A stretch of 64,000 bases of DNA from Marinobacter sp. AC-23 (GCF_001858325.1 NZ_MBPP01000001.1:350610-414609), one strand, 5' to 3'; positions 39,958 to 50,531 are shown, counted from the stretch's first letter. Notes: generated by a model from the sequence alone, not told the origin. Translations and numbers: made by a program.

Positions 39958-42293
39958 ATGGCAGACCATCCCTTCTCAGGCTCCTCTCATCTTGCGGGCC
40001 ACTGCCCAATGAGTGGGCTCGCGGTGGCGCCGAATGGATGTCCTGTTTCACCAAAAGCTGCAGATTTCGACCCCTTCGAGAGCGCCTACCAACTCGATCC
40101 TCCAGAAGCCCTTCGCTGGTCACGAGACCAAGAACCGGTGTTCTATAGCCCGAAACTTGGGTATTGGGTGGTTAGCCGCTATGCGGATGTAAAAGAGATA
40201 TTCCGCAACAATCAGATATTCTCGCCGGCCATTGCGCTGGAGAAAATCACTCCGGTATCACAAAAGGCGCAGGACACGCTCAAGCGCTACGATTACGCAA
40301 TGAATCGCACGCTGGTTAACGAAGATGAACCGGCCCACATGGAACGTCGGCGTGCGCTTATGGAATCATTCACACTTGATGAATTAAAACACCACGAGCC
40401 GATGCTCCAAAGCCTGACACAGGAGTATCTGGACAGGATTATCGATAACGGAGAAGCCGATCTCGTCGACGAAATGCTGTGGGAAATTCCTTTGACGGTT
40501 GCTCTGAATTTTTTGGGCATTCCCGAAGAAGACATGGACACCCTGCGCAAATATTCCATCGCCCATACGGTAAATACATGGGGCCGCCCGTCAACAGAAG
40601 AGCAGGTTGCAGTGGCGGAAGCTGTCGGGAATTTTTGGCAGTATGCCGGTAAGGTGCTGGAGAAAATGCGCCAGGATCCATCAGGTCATGGATGGATGAA
40701 ATACGCGATCCGCAAGCAAAAGGAGTTGCCTGAGGTTGTTACAGACTCATATCTTCACTCCATGATGATGGCAGGCATTGTTGCTGCGCACGAAACAACC
40801 GCGCACGCCTCAGCCAATATGTTCCGGCTGCTTCTGGAAAACAGGGAAGTATGGGAGGACATTTGTGACAACCCCACCCTGATCCCCAATGCAGTGGAAG
40901 AATGCCTGCGCTATTCAGGCTCGGTAGCAGCCTGGCGACGTATCGCCACCACGGATACGCGCATTGGCGATACGGAGATTCCAGAAGGCTCCAAACTGCT
41001 GATTATCAGTGCATCGGCTAACCACGACGACCGTCACTTCGAGAACCCCGACGATCTGGATATCTATCGGGACAACACCACAGACCACCTGACGTTTGGC
41101 TATGGCGCCCACCAATGCATGGGTAAGAATCTGGCGCGGATGGAAATGCGAATCTTCCTTGAGGCATTCACCCGTCGCCTGCCACAACTCGAATTGGTTC
41201 CGAATCAGACCTTCACATTTGTGCCCAACACCTCGTTCCGTGGCCCAGAACATCTATGGGTTCGCTGGGATCAAGGCCAGAACCCTGAACGGCGCGATCC
41301 CGGCATACTCGAGCGCATCCGCACATTCACCATTGGCGCGCCTGCGCCACACGATTCGGCGCGTCCGGTCCGGGTAGCGATGTGGCAGTCGAGGCCGAAG
41401 GTGTGGTCCGCTTAGTACTGGAAGATCCCCGCGGCCGCAAGCTGCCGCGCTGGACGCCCGGTGCTCATATCGATGTCGTTGCCGGTGATTTTGCGCGTAA
41501 ATATTCTTTGTGTGGCGATCCTGAAGACCCAGACCGGTTGCAGGTTTCAGTTCTGAGAGAAGCCGCCGGACGCGGGGGCTCCACTTTCCTGCACGAGACC
41601 GTTAAAGCCGGTTCACTGATTCATATTCGAGGCCTGAAGAATCACTTTCGCCTGGATGAAACAGCAGAGTCATATCTACTGATCGCCGGTGGAATCGGCA
41701 TCACACCGATCATTGCGATGGCCGACCGCCTCAAACATTTAGGCAAAGACTACACTGTCCACTACTGCGGCCGAGCCAGGGGAACCATGGCGTTCATAAG
41801 CCGCCTGGAGCGTGACCACAGCGACCGGTTACACCTTTACCCTGCCAGCGAGAAAAAACGACTCCCCCTATCCACCCTGGTTGGTAAGAGTAACGCAGAG
41901 CAGATATACGCGTGTGGTCCAGAGCGGTTACTGGACGCGCTTGAGGAAGCCACATCCGACAACCCGGAAAAACTTCACATCGAGCACTTTACCGCCACCG
42001 GCGCTGTCCTGGACCCCGCCAAGGAAATCGGGTTTGACGTGGTGCTGACTGACTCGGAGCTAACGGTTCACGTTGCTCCGGATCAAACTGTGCTTCAGGC
42101 CTTGCGGGCAGTTGGTGCGGACATCCCCAGTGACTGCGAAGAAGGAATCTGTGGCACTTGTGAGGTGCCAGTGGCCGCCGGCGATATCGATCATCGGGAC
42201 AAGGTATTGACTGCGTCGGAACGGGTAGAGAACTGTCGAATGATGACGTGTTGCTCCCGAGCCCGTGGAGAAAAGATCTTTCTGGCTATTTAA
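39958..42293 (+). CDS. Self-sufficient cytochrome P450, CYP116B type (P450-reductase-ferredoxin fusion; frameshifted)
   Basis: The heme domain spans about 1-445, with I-helix AGIVAAHETTAHASANM, EXXR in VEECLRYSG and the Cys ligand loop LTFGYGAHQCMGKNLARMEM. It continues into a phthalate-dioxygenase-type reductase: FMN loop ARKYSLCGDPEDPDRLQVSV, NAD motif IAGGIGITPIIAMAD and YACGPERLLDALEE. Last is a plant-type 2Fe-2S domain (DCEEGICGTCEVPVAAG, MMTCCSRA). The raw frame breaks near 41379. One missing base gives an unbroken 778-residue protein (PVRVADVAVEAEGVVRLVL at the junction), close to the 773 of P450RhF. Such enzymes hydroxylate aromatics, alkanes or thiocarbamates using NAD(P)H alone. Confidence 0.83.
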
Positions 42294-42320
42294 TAAGCAA
42301 AATAATAAGGAGAAGAACCT

Positions 42321-43337
42321 GTGAAGAATGTACTCAAGCTCTCAGCTCTTGCCAGTGTTTCGTTGCTTTTGGCGGCCCCATCATCGGCACAGACTACTCT
42401 TAAACTCAGTCACTTTTTGCCCTCCGTACACGGTATACATACGGATTTTATTGTGCCCTGGACGAAGCAGGTTACCGAGTGTTCCGGCGGAGAGGTACAG
42501 TTTGAGATCTTCCCAGGCGGCACTCAACTCGGTAACGTCGCCAAACAGCAGGAACAGGTGCTCGCGGGCGTTGTTGATATCGCGCACGGGCTGCATGGCA
42601 TTCCACGGGGCCGGTTCCCGCGCACCTCCTTAATAGAACTGCCCTTTCTGACTCGCGATGCCGGCGATGCCAGCGAGACGCTATGGGAGCTTTATCCAGA
42701 GTACCTGGCACCGGAATATCAGAATCTTAAGGTGCTCGCGCTCCACGCGCACAATGGCGGCCTTATTCACACCTCCGAAAAGAAAGTGGAAACGATGGAA
42801 GATGTGGAGGGGCTTCGTCTGAGAACCCCCAGTCCGGCCATTTCCGACGCGCTGACGGCTTTGGGTGCAACGCCCCAGGGGCTGCCTCCTGGTGCGGTGT
42901 ACGAGAATATTCAAAAGCATGTTATTGATGGCACGGTCTTTCCCTGGGACCCGGTGAAATCCTTCGGCCTGAACGAAGTGCTGAAGTACCACCTGGATGC
43001 CGGTTTCTATACGGTGCCATTCTTCTTTGTGATGAATCAGCGTAAATACGATTCGTTGCCCGAAAATGTACAGACCTGCATAGACGATGCCTCGGGCGCT
43101 TCGTTGGTTGCCAAGTTCGGCGACTGGTGGGACAAGTGGGATGCGGCCGGCCGCAAGGAAGCCGTGGAAGCGAACCACGTCATCAGCGAACTGAGCGATG
43201 AGGAACGCCAGCGGTGGCGCGAGACTTTGCAACCAACCACTGATGCCTACATTGAGCGTACCACTGAGCAAGGGGTCGAAAATGCCCGTGAAATCTACGA
43301 GCGAATGGCTGAGTTGCTCACCGAAAAACAACAATAG
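42321..43337 (+). CDS. TRAP transporter substrate-binding protein (DctP family)
   Basis: 338 residues with a signal peptide (SALASVSLLLAAPSSAQT). DctP-family marks are LRTPSPAISDALTALGATPQ near residue 165, which carries the carboxylate-binding Arg, and VFPWDPVKSFGLNEVLKYH. The GTG start has AAGGAGAAG about eight bases upstream. It begins 28 bases after the P450 gene, followed by dctQ and dctM, so one transcript is likely. The transporter should bring in a carboxylate, perhaps the substrate of the P450 or a related aromatic or terpene acid. Confidence 0.88.
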   Translation: MKNVLKLSALASVSLLLAAPSSAQTTLKLSHFLPSVHGIHTDFIVPWTKQVTECSGGEVQFEIFPGGTQLGNVAKQQEQVLAGVVDIAHGLHGIPRGRFPRTSLIELPFLTRDAGDASETLWELYPEYLAPEYQNLKVLALHAHNGGLIHTSEKKVETMEDVEGLRLRTPSPAISDALTALGATPQGLPPGAVYENIQKHVIDGTVFPWDPVKSFGLNEVLKYHLDAGFYTVPFFFVMNQRKYDSLPENVQTCIDDASGASLVAKFGDWWDKWDAAGRKEAVEANHVISELSDEERQRWRETLQPTTDAYIERTTEQGVENAREIYERMAELLTEKQQ

Positions 43338-43364
43338 GACGACTCTGGCGTTGGCGATAGCCCA

Positions 43365-43850
43365 ATGAAATATGCACTCCAGGCACTGCGCGGATTGGTC
43401 ATACTATCGGCGGGAACCGGGGTGGCTGCTTATGCCGCCGCGGCGCTGTTCACCGTGGGAGACGTCATCGGTCGCCAAATTGGCATGCCCATTCCCGGGG
43501 TGATTGATCTGGTTCAGCTATGCGTTGTGGGTGGCGCCTGGCTTGTTATCCCCTACGCCTTTTTAACGGGTGCCCACGTGGGCGTTGACCTTTTGGTCGA
43601 GTCTTTTCCGCGGGCGCTGCAAACGCTTCTGCGCATTGTTGCAGGGCTTGCTGCGATCGCGCTGCTGGTACTGATGTTTAACTACTGCTACGACACTTTT
43701 CAACAAAAACGGATGTTCGGCGACCGGTCCCAACAGTTGGGCATTCCGATCTTCTACTTCTGGATTCCTCTGCTATACGGCGTTGGACTGTCCGTTGTCG
43801 CCGTTGTGTTGGCCCTCATCACGACACCTCAACAGGAGTCACCGGAATGA
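43365..43850 (+). CDS. TRAP transporter small permease (DctQ family)
   Basis: 161 residues with four transmembrane helices (about 5-30, 46-65, 87-110, 125-150). The segment FTVGDVIGRQIGMPIPGVID is typical of DctQ proteins. It overlaps dctM by ATGA. DctQ and DctM form the inner-membrane unit that moves substrate driven by a sodium gradient. Confidence 0.87.
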   Translation: MKYALQALRGLVILSAGTGVAAYAAAALFTVGDVIGRQIGMPIPGVIDLVQLCVVGGAWLVIPYAFLTGAHVGVDLLVESFPRALQTLLRIVAGLAAIALLVLMFNYCYDTFQQKRMFGDRSQQLGIPIFYFWIPLLYGVGLSVVAVVLALITTPQQESPE

Positions 43851-45148
43851 CACCTGCCACTATGGGCTTTATCGGTTTCGGAGCGACGCTGTTTCTGATT
43901 GCGTTCGGTTTTCCTGTTGCGGTTGCCATGGCCCTCACAGGCGTCGTTGGCTTCTGGTTGCTGAACGGTTTGGCCGGTGCCGGATTCATTCTGGGCTCAT
44001 CTCCCTTCGAAGCTATTTTCCCCTATTCCCTCAGTGTTGTGCCGCTGTTCGTCATGATGGGAGTCTTCGCAGCGCGAGCCGGTTTATCACGCTCATTGTT
44101 CGATATGGTCAACAGCTTCCTCGGCCATATCCGAGGAGGCCTGGCAGTTACTGCCGTGGGTGCCTGCGCCCTATTTGGTGCCATCTGCGGTTCGTCGCTT
44201 GCAACCGTTGCCACCATGGGTCGCGTTGCCATACCCGAGATGGAGAAGCACGGTTACGATGGGTCGCTGTCTTCAGCTTCTATCGCAGCTGGCGGCACCC
44301 TCGGAGTGCTGATACCGCCGTCTATTCTACTTGTGATCTACGGCATTCTGACTCAGACATCCATTGGGCAGCTGTTCATTGGGGCAATTGTGCCGGGCAT
44401 CATCGGTGCTGTGCTGTACGGTGTGGCCATCGTTGTTCGGGTGCGTATGAAACCGGAACTGGCGCCACCCGCGACCAAAGCGGGATGGGCCACACGGCTA
44501 ACAAACATCCGGCGGGTTTGGGGAGTATTGCTGCTGTTCTCACTGGTCATCGGGGGCATCTATCTAGGCTGGTTTTCCCCAACGGAGGCCGCTGCGGTTG
44601 GGGCCGTGGGTGCTTTCATTCTGGCGCTGATTTCCCGAGAGCTGGACTGGAGTACGCTTTGGGAATCCGTACGAGAGACGGCAGGACTGACCGGTATGAT
44701 CTTTTTCATCCTGATCGGCGCGTCGCTGTTCAATTATTTCCTGGAAACAACGGGCCTGCCCAGCGCGTTGATAACCGGAATCGAAAACAGCGGTATGGGG
44801 CCAACAATGGCACTCATACTGATCCTGCTGTTCTATATCGTGCTGGGTTGTTTTATGGATGCCATGTCCATGATACTTCTAACCGTGCCGTTCCTGGCGC
44901 CGGTCGCGGCATCGCTAGGTTTTGACATGGTCTGGTTTGGCATTCTTGTGGTTACCGTTGCTGAAATCGGACTGATCACGCCGCCCATTGGGATGAATCT
45001 GTTTGTTGTACAGGCGACGCAACCGGGCCTGACTCAGCGCATGGTCGTGCGAGGTATCCTGCCTTTCATTATCGCGGATATCGTCCGGCTCGTGATTCTG
45101 GTCGCCGTGCCAGCTCTTTCCCTCTGGTTACCAGCGATGATGTTCTGA
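43847..45148 (+). CDS. TRAP transporter large permease (DctM family)
   Basis: 433 residues with about twelve hydrophobic segments. Marker sequences are FPYSLSVVPLFVMMGVFAARAG, AICGSSLATVATMGRVAIPEM, AAGGTLGVLIPPSILLVIYG and VTVAEIGLITPPIGMNLFVVQ. The overlap with dctQ shows translational coupling. It ends 26 bases from the convergent fahA stop. The substrate is not evident from the sequence. Confidence 0.92.
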   Translation: MTPATMGFIGFGATLFLIAFGFPVAVAMALTGVVGFWLLNGLAGAGFILGSSPFEAIFPYSLSVVPLFVMMGVFAARAGLSRSLFDMVNSFLGHIRGGLAVTAVGACALFGAICGSSLATVATMGRVAIPEMEKHGYDGSLSSASIAAGGTLGVLIPPSILLVIYGILTQTSIGQLFIGAIVPGIIGAVLYGVAIVVRVRMKPELAPPATKAGWATRLTNIRRVWGVLLLFSLVIGGIYLGWFSPTEAAAVGAVGAFILALISRELDWSTLWESVRETAGLTGMIFFILIGASLFNYFLETTGLPSALITGIENSGMGPTMALILILLFYIVLGCFMDAMSMILLTVPFLAPVAASLGFDMVWFGILVVTVAEIGLITPPIGMNLFVVQATQPGLTQRMVVRGILPFIIADIVRLVILVAVPALSLWLPAMMF

Positions 45149-45174
45149 CAACGCGACTATGCGCAAATACTAAC

Positions 45175-46473
45175 CTATTGTGCGGACCGCACCCTACCCC
45201 GGCATTCCCCAAAACCAATGCTCGGGTAGCCTTCACGCCGACAGCGCGCCCGCAAAATAACTTCATCACCATCCTCTAAAAAGGTGCGCTCTTCGCCACT
45301 GGCTAGCGTGAGAGGCTGCTTGCCTCCACCGGTGCTTTCAAGCAGGCTGCCGACCGCATCGGGGCTCTGACCCGACAGGTTCCGGAACCAAACAGGTCGC
45401 CTGGTTGCAGCTTGCAGCCACCGACGCTGTGATGCGCGACCATCTGAGCGACTGTCCAGTACATGTTTTGCGTATTGCTCAACGCCAACCGCTGGGGCGG
45501 CAAGTTCTGTTCGCGCATGGCGTTAGTGAGTAGCAACACTTCGAGCTCTACATCTAAGGCGCCAGTTGCCTGGTCGGCATCGTCAAGCAAGTATGGCAGT
45601 GGTTGTGGATCACCGTCTGGCCGCGCCGGTTGGGCTTTTCGGAACGGTTCCAGCGCTTCTGGCGTGATCACCCATGGGGACACGGTGCTGGCAAAGTTCT
45701 TTGCCAGGAAAGGACCGAGAGGCTGGTATTCCCAGGCTTGGATGTCACGGGCCGACCAGTCGTTCAACAAACAGAAACCCGCGACATGGGTGCTGGCTTC
45801 ACCAATGGCGATGGGTTCGCCCATGTTATTGCCCGGTCCCAGCCAGATACCCAGCTCCAGCTCATAATCCAGCCGTTTACTGGGGCCGAAGCTGGGGGTC
45901 TCTTGGCCCGCTGGGAGGGTTTGGCCGTTGGGTCGGCGCACGGAAGTGCCAGAGATGCAGATCGTTGAGGAGCGTCCGTGGTAACCAATGGGCACGTGCT
46001 TGTAATTAGGCAGTAATGGATTGTCCGGGCGAAAAAAACTGCCGATGTTCTGGGCGTGATGAATGCCAACGTAGAAGTCGGTGTAGTCGCCTACCTAGCC
46101 GGCAGGTGCAATTCACAGCGACTCATCGGCACCAATAACGCCTCGCCGAGCGCCTGCATGGTCGCTTGCTGATCGCTGTGCTCATCCAACAGGTGCAGCA
46201 ACGCTGTTCGCAACGATTTGCGGCTGGAAGCGCCGAGCCCGAAGAAGCTATTTAGCTGCTCCCCGCTAGCGGCTTCCGCCGCAACGGCAGCGTCTCCGCT
46301 GAACAAACCGGCTTCCAGAGCGGCTTGCAAATCGAGAATACTGTCACCGATGGCGACGCCGCCCCTTGCTTTTGCCCAGAACGACTGAAAATGCCCAGTG
46401 GCAGATTTTGGATGGGAAAATCGGGATGATCGTTGGCAGAACCGACCCAACTCTTTTGCGGCTGCGTTGTCAT
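45175..46473 (-). CDS. fahA: Fumarylacetoacetase (three frameshifts)
   Basis: The last step of homogentisate breakdown: fumarylacetoacetate to fumarate and acetoacetate. N-terminal SH3-like domain (MTTQPQKSWVGSANDHPDFP) is followed by the catalytic FAH fold: VGIHHAQNIGSFFRP, VPIGYHGRSSTICISG, LDYELELGIWLG and LLNDWSARDIQAWEYQPLGP, with the Ca-binding acidic residues. Missing bases near 46382, 46097 and 45380 split it. After repair it has 433 residues and ends GFGECRGRVRSAQ at the TAG at 45175-45177. It starts three bases after hmgA. Confidence 0.86.
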
Positions 46474-46476
46474 TAT

Positions 46477-47779
46477 TCAGAGACTCCCTTTATCGAACGT
46501 TTTGCTCATACCAGCCCAGCAGGCGTCGTAGTCCTGCTGTCGTTGTGGGCAATCAAGCGCATGACGACTGGCGCGCAGAACGCTGCCAGTTTCAAACATA
46601 AATGCCATGCTTTGATCGATTTTGTGTGGTGCCAGGTCGGCGGCGATGGCCTGTTCTGTGGTGGCATTGTCGGGGCCATGGGCGCTCATGCAGTTGTGCA
46701 GGGAAATGCCACCGGGAACAAATCCTTCGGCTTTCGCGTCGTAAGTGCCCTTGATCAGACCCATCAACTCGTTCATTCGATTGCGGTGAAACCAGGGGGG
46801 GCGGAAGGTGCCCTCCGCCACCATCCAACGCGGCGGGAAGATCGCGAAGTCGATATTGGCCTGGCCATGAACCGTTCCGGGCGAAGTCAGCACCGTGAAG
46901 ATGGATGGATCCGGGTGGTCAAAGCTGACTGTGCCGTAAACATTGAAGCGGCGTAGGTCATACTTGTACGGCACGTTATTGCCGTGCCATGCGACGACAT
47001 CGAAGGGTGAGTGATCAAGATCCGTGGCCCACAGTTCCCCGAGAAATTTCTGCACCAAACCTCAGGTTGGTCACGGTCTTCGTAGCGAGCGACGGGCGTC
47101 AGGAAATCTCTCGGGCTGGCCAGCCCATTGCTGCCAATCGGCCCCAAATCAGGCAACCGCAGAGCGCAGCGTGATTCTCGCAAATGTAACCACTGGCACT
47201 GGCGTCATGCAACTCTATGCGGAATTTGAGACCACGGGGCAGCACCGCGATTTCCTCTGGTTCAATGGCCAACACGCCGAGTTCAGTGATGATGTTCAAA
47301 CCGCCCTGTTGCGGCACGATCAGCCATTCTCCGTCGGCGTTGAAGAATGCCTGTGTCATGGATACGTTGGCCTGATACAGGTGCACACTAACGCCGGCAG
47401 CCTGATCGGCGGGAGATGTCGCCGCGATAGTGGTCAAGCCAGCCAGGAAGTCAGTGGGTTCGGACGGGACGTCAAAGGGGTTCCAGCGTAGACGGTTGGG
47501 GTTGATTGGCCCCAATTCCTGGCCGGCGATTTGCTGGGTTAATCGATGGTATTCGGGATGGGTGGCAGAAGGCTTGATGCGATACATCCACGTGCGCCGG
47601 GATTCTGCGCGAGGAACCGTAAACGCCGTGCCCGAGAGCAATTCCGTGTACAGGCCGTAAGGGACTTTCTGCGGTGAGTTTCGCCCAATTGGCAACGCGC
47701 CAGGCAATGCTTCCGTGCTGAACTCGTTGCCGAAACCGGATTGGTAGATAAGTGCATCGGACGAAGGCTGTGATGGCAT
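46477..47779 (-). CDS. hmgA: Homogentisate 1,2-dioxygenase (two frameshifts)
   Basis: HmgA opens the ring of homogentisate to maleylacetoacetate with Fe(II) and O2. Recognisable segments: [94 protein letters not shown] and [15 protein letters not shown], which include the His/Glu iron ligands. Missing bases near 47170 and 47055 split it; the repaired protein has 434 residues. The ATG at 47779 has AAGAGGTG a few bases upstream and is preferred over the GTG two codons earlier. Confidence 0.88.
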
Positions 47780-47827
47780 GTTCACCTCTTGTTATAAATC
47801 CGGGCGGTCTCTCAACCACCCGGTCGG

Positions 47828-48904
47828 CTAAGTCGTTTTCAGCACGCCACGACGTACCTGATCACGCTCGATCGATTCGAACAACGCTTTGAAGTTCCCC
47901 TCCCCGAAACCTTCGTCGCCTTTGCGCTGGATAAACTCAAAAAACACTGGCCCCATCAGGGCTTCCGAGAAAATCTGCAACAACAGGCGGGAGTCACCGT
48001 CGACCGAGCTGCCGTCCAGAAGTATTCCTCGGGCCTGCAGCTCGTTGATCGGTTCATTGTGCTCGGGCAGACGCTCATCAAGCATCTCGTAGTAGGTGGC
48101 GGGAGGCGGGGTCATAAACCGCATGCCCAGGGCTTTCAATGCATCCCAAGTACTTAACAGATCGTCGGTAAGAAAAGCCACATGCTGAACGCCTTCACCG
48201 TTAAATTGCATGAGAAACTCTTCGATTTGCCCGGCGCCCTGTGGGGATTCCTCGTTCAGCGGAATGCGAATCTTGCCGTCCGGCGCGGCCATGGCCTTGG
48301 AGGTCAGACCGGTGTATTCACCTTTAATATCGAAGTACCGGAACTCGCGAAAATTGAACAGCTTCTCGTAGAAGTTCGCCCAATGAGCCATTCGCCCCCG
48401 GTAGACATTGTGAGTCAGGTGGTCGATCTCTTTCAGCCCGGTGCCTTCGGGATTGCGATCAACGCCATCAATGTACATGAAATCAATATCGTAGATTGAG
48501 GTGCCCTCGCCGAAGCGGTCGATCAGGTACAGCGGCGCGCCTCCGATACCTTTAATCGCCGGCAGCCGCAACTCCATTGGCCCGGTGGGGATGTCCATTG
48601 GCTGGGCACCCAGCTCCAGTGCACGAGCGTATGCGGATTGGGCATTCTTGACCCGGAAGGCTATACCGCAAACTGAGGGCCCGTGCTCTGCCGCAAAGTA
48701 GGACACCACGCTCTTGGGTTCGCAATTGAGAATCAGGTTGATCTCACCCTGACGATAAAGCGATACGTTCTTGGAGCGGTGGTTAGCCACCTTGGTGAAC
48801 CCCATCATCGCAAAGAGGGGCTCCAGAACATTTGGGGTCGGTGAGGCGAATTCGATGAATTCAAAACCCATCAGGCCCATGGGGTTATCAAACAGATCAG
48901 CCAT
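47828..48904 (-). CDS. hppD: 4-hydroxyphenylpyruvate dioxygenase
   Basis: The intact 358-residue enzyme converts 4-hydroxyphenylpyruvate to homogentisate. Two VOC-type beta domains are present (about 10-145 and 155-340). Iron-ligand regions are [11 protein letters not shown] (His), [14 protein letters not shown] (His) and [20 protein letters not shown] (Glu, with the C-terminal helix that gates the site). The gene order maiA-hppD-hmgA-fahA gives a full route from tyrosine-derived hydroxyphenylpyruvate to fumarate and acetoacetate. It lies 20 bases after maiA. Confidence 0.95.
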   Translation of the reverse strand: MADLFDNPMGLMGFEFIEFASPTPNVLEPLFAMMGFTKVANHRSKNVSLYRQGEINLILNCEPKSVVSYFAAEHGPSVCGIAFRVKNAQSAYARALELGAQPMDIPTGPMELRLPAIKGIGGAPLYLIDRFGEGTSIYDIDFMYIDGVDRNPEGTGLKEIDHLTHNVYRGRMAHWANFYEKLFNFREFRYFDIKGEYTGLTSKAMAAPDGKIRIPLNEESPQGAGQIEEFLMQFNGEGVQHVAFLTDDLLSTWDALKALGMRFMTPPPATYYEMLDERLPEHNEPINELQARGILLDGSSVDGDSRLLLQIFSEALMGPVFFEFIQRKGDEGFGEGNFKALFESIERDQVRRGVLKTT

Positions 48905-48924
48905 TGTCCGATTCCTTTATTCAC

Positions 48925-49557
48925 TCATGCGGGTTTGTCCGCTTGAGCATCCGGGTGCGCACGCTGGAATGCCGGATGCTCAAGAGCCAAGCGCTCAACT
49001 CTCGCTATTTTTGGGTAGCAATCAAGATCAACTGCGTAGCGCCTCGCTGCATAGACCTGTGGCAACAGGTAGACATCCGCCAGCCCGGGCGCGCCAAAAC
49101 AGAAGTCGCGGTCATCAATGAGCGCCTCAACAGCATCGAAGCCGAGGTTGATCCAGTGCCCAATCCAATTAGTGATCTCTGTCTCCGAGAGTTGTAATTG
49201 GCGCAATTGATTCAGCACCGACACATTGTGCAATGGGTGAATATCACACCCAATGATTGCCGCCACGCCACGCTGCTTAGCACGATCCAGCGGGCTCTCC
49301 GGTAACAGCGGCGGCTGCGGATAACACTCCTCCAGATACTCGATGATTGCCGGCGACTGAATCAGTACCTGATCGCTTTCCACGCGCAATGCCGGCACCC
49401 GCCCCTGGGGGTTTAAGGCCCGGTATGCAGGCTTAAGCTGTTCGCCGCCATCACCCGCCAGGTTAATGGGTATGGAGTGGTAATCCAGCCCTTTTAACTC
49501 CAGCGCAATGCGTAAGCGATAGGAAGAAGTGGAACGGTAGTACGTGTAAAGATCCAT
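48925..49557 (-). CDS. maiA: Maleylacetoacetate isomerase (zeta-class GST)
   Basis: A 210-residue zeta glutathione transferase. The active-site motif TYYRSTSSYRLRIALELKG (SSxxxR) is at the N-terminus, followed by the thioredoxin-like domain (ALNPQGRVPALRV, LIQSPAIIEYLEE) and a helical domain (GCDIHPLHNVSVLNQL, then FCFGAPGLADVYLLPQVYAA). It turns maleylacetoacetate into fumarylacetoacetate using glutathione. It is the first gene of the operon, unusual in that the isomerase precedes hppD. A promoter candidate lies upstream near 49662. Confidence 0.93.
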   Translation of the reverse strand: MDLYTYYRSTSSYRLRIALELKGLDYHSIPINLAGDGGEQLKPAYRALNPQGRVPALRVESDQVLIQSPAIIEYLEECYPQPPLLPESPLDRAKQRGVAAIIGCDIHPLHNVSVLNQLRQLQLSETEITNWIGHWINLGFDAVEALIDDRDFCFGAPGLADVYLLPQVYAARRYAVDLDCYPKIARVERLALEHPAFQRAHPDAQADKPA

Positions 49558-49627
49558 CGTGCCTGCCCTGTTTCACGATAGCGTTTGTGCGCCGCTTGGT
49601 TGCAGAGAATTTGTTTGCAATGCCTTT

Positions 49628-49667
49628 ACGCATTATTCAATTTGGGTCGAAATAACGCATGTGTCAA
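49628..49667 (-). promoter_or_regulatory. Candidate promoter / regulator site for the homogentisate operon
   Basis: On the minus strand TTGACA (49662-49667) could be a -35 box. An imperfect inverted repeat (GCATTATTC and GAAATAACGC) surrounds the region where the -10 would be. A homogentisate regulator could bind here. The -10 box is not clear. Confidence 0.3.
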
Positions 49668-49739
49668 GTTGCCGCCGCCGTGGGGTAAGCGCCAGAACGG
49701 ACCAGAATATGATTCATGGTAATGGGCAAGCAATCGAGT

Positions 49740-50531
49740 TCAGTGGCTATTATTGGCTTGGCCTTCCTTGCTCGCCTGTTCGGCGGCAAACCGATTATCA
49801 ATATCCTTCTCCTGATCGACATGGCGAAAGGACGAAGCGGATGAAAAGTCCGTAGCGTTCAGTTTCTCAACGGTTTTACGGAGCTTTCGACGTTGCAGTA
49901 TTGACGCCAACTGTTTTGTATCCCATGAAGCCGGCCTCAGAGCGAAACGACTCTCACCGACCTTCAGATCAAAACTCCGTTCGGCGCCAATTGGCATATT
50001 TTCTGGCCCATAAATACCTATCAGGCGAAGGGTAAGGCGGGTGAACTCAAGATCGCCCTGCGGAACACTTCCACTCATCCGGATACCCTCATCTCGGGCA
50101 AGGCGTTGGATCAGTTCGCAAAAAGTTCCAATGTGCAAAAAACCACCGGGTTTTATAGGCCCCTGTCTCGTGTTCTCTATTCCATCCACCGATAGCTGTT
50201 CTGCGGATGATTGATTGCGCCTCCCATCAGGATCCTCATCACCTTCACTGTATTCCTGCTCGAAATCCGTGACATCCATCGTGATCGTGCCTTCCGAGGT
50301 TTCGAGTTCGGCAATGATATATTCGATGAATACAGATTCCGCGCTCATATTGCTGATAAGACAGAGCGCATTGATATCTTTGTTGCGGCCTCGGTTGATG
50401 ATAAGTCGTGGACTGCGTTGCCTTCTGAAACCAAGGTACAGAAGTTGAGCATAAACCAGCCATATAATCACCGAGCCTAAACTGGCTAACACAGAAAGCA
50501 CTTTCTGATGTTCGGCTATCCAGTTATACAT
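49740..50531 (-). CDS. Conserved hypothetical protein with one N-terminal membrane anchor
   Basis: 263 residues. One transmembrane helix (about 10-33; VLSVLASLGSVIIWLVYAQLLY) is followed by a soluble beta-rich region (SPRLIINRGRNKDINALCLI, then SNMSAESVFIEYIIAELETS) and a charged, low-complexity C-terminal tail. I recall similar hypothetical proteins of this layout in other proteobacteria but no assigned function. It stands alone between the homogentisate operon and an acyl-CoA synthetase. The soluble part probably faces the cytoplasm, judging from the Arg-rich flank after the helix. Confidence 0.6.
   Translation of the reverse strand: MYNWIAEHQKVLSVLASLGSVIIWLVYAQLLYLGFRRQRSPRLIINRGRNKDINALCLISNMSAESVFIEYIIAELETSEGTITMDVTDFEQEYSEGDEDPDGRRNQSSAEQLSVDGIENTRQGPIKPGGFLHIGTFCELIQRLARDEGIRMSGSVPQGDLEFTRLTLRLIGIYGPENMPIGAERSFDLKVGESRFALRPASWDTKQLASILQRRKLRKTVEKLNATDFSSASSFRHVDQEKDIDNRFAAEQASKEGQANNSH

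Noticed and set aside
41382..42293. Separate ferredoxin-NAD(P)H reductase gene
   Set aside because: Its GTG start has no RBS and lies inside the P450 frame. One base joins it to the P450 as a CYP116B-type fusion.
43783..44925. Plus-strand open frame of 380 codons, rich in Arg, His and Cys
   Set aside because: Overlaps dctQ and dctM in another frame; its composition is typical of a GC-rich shadow.
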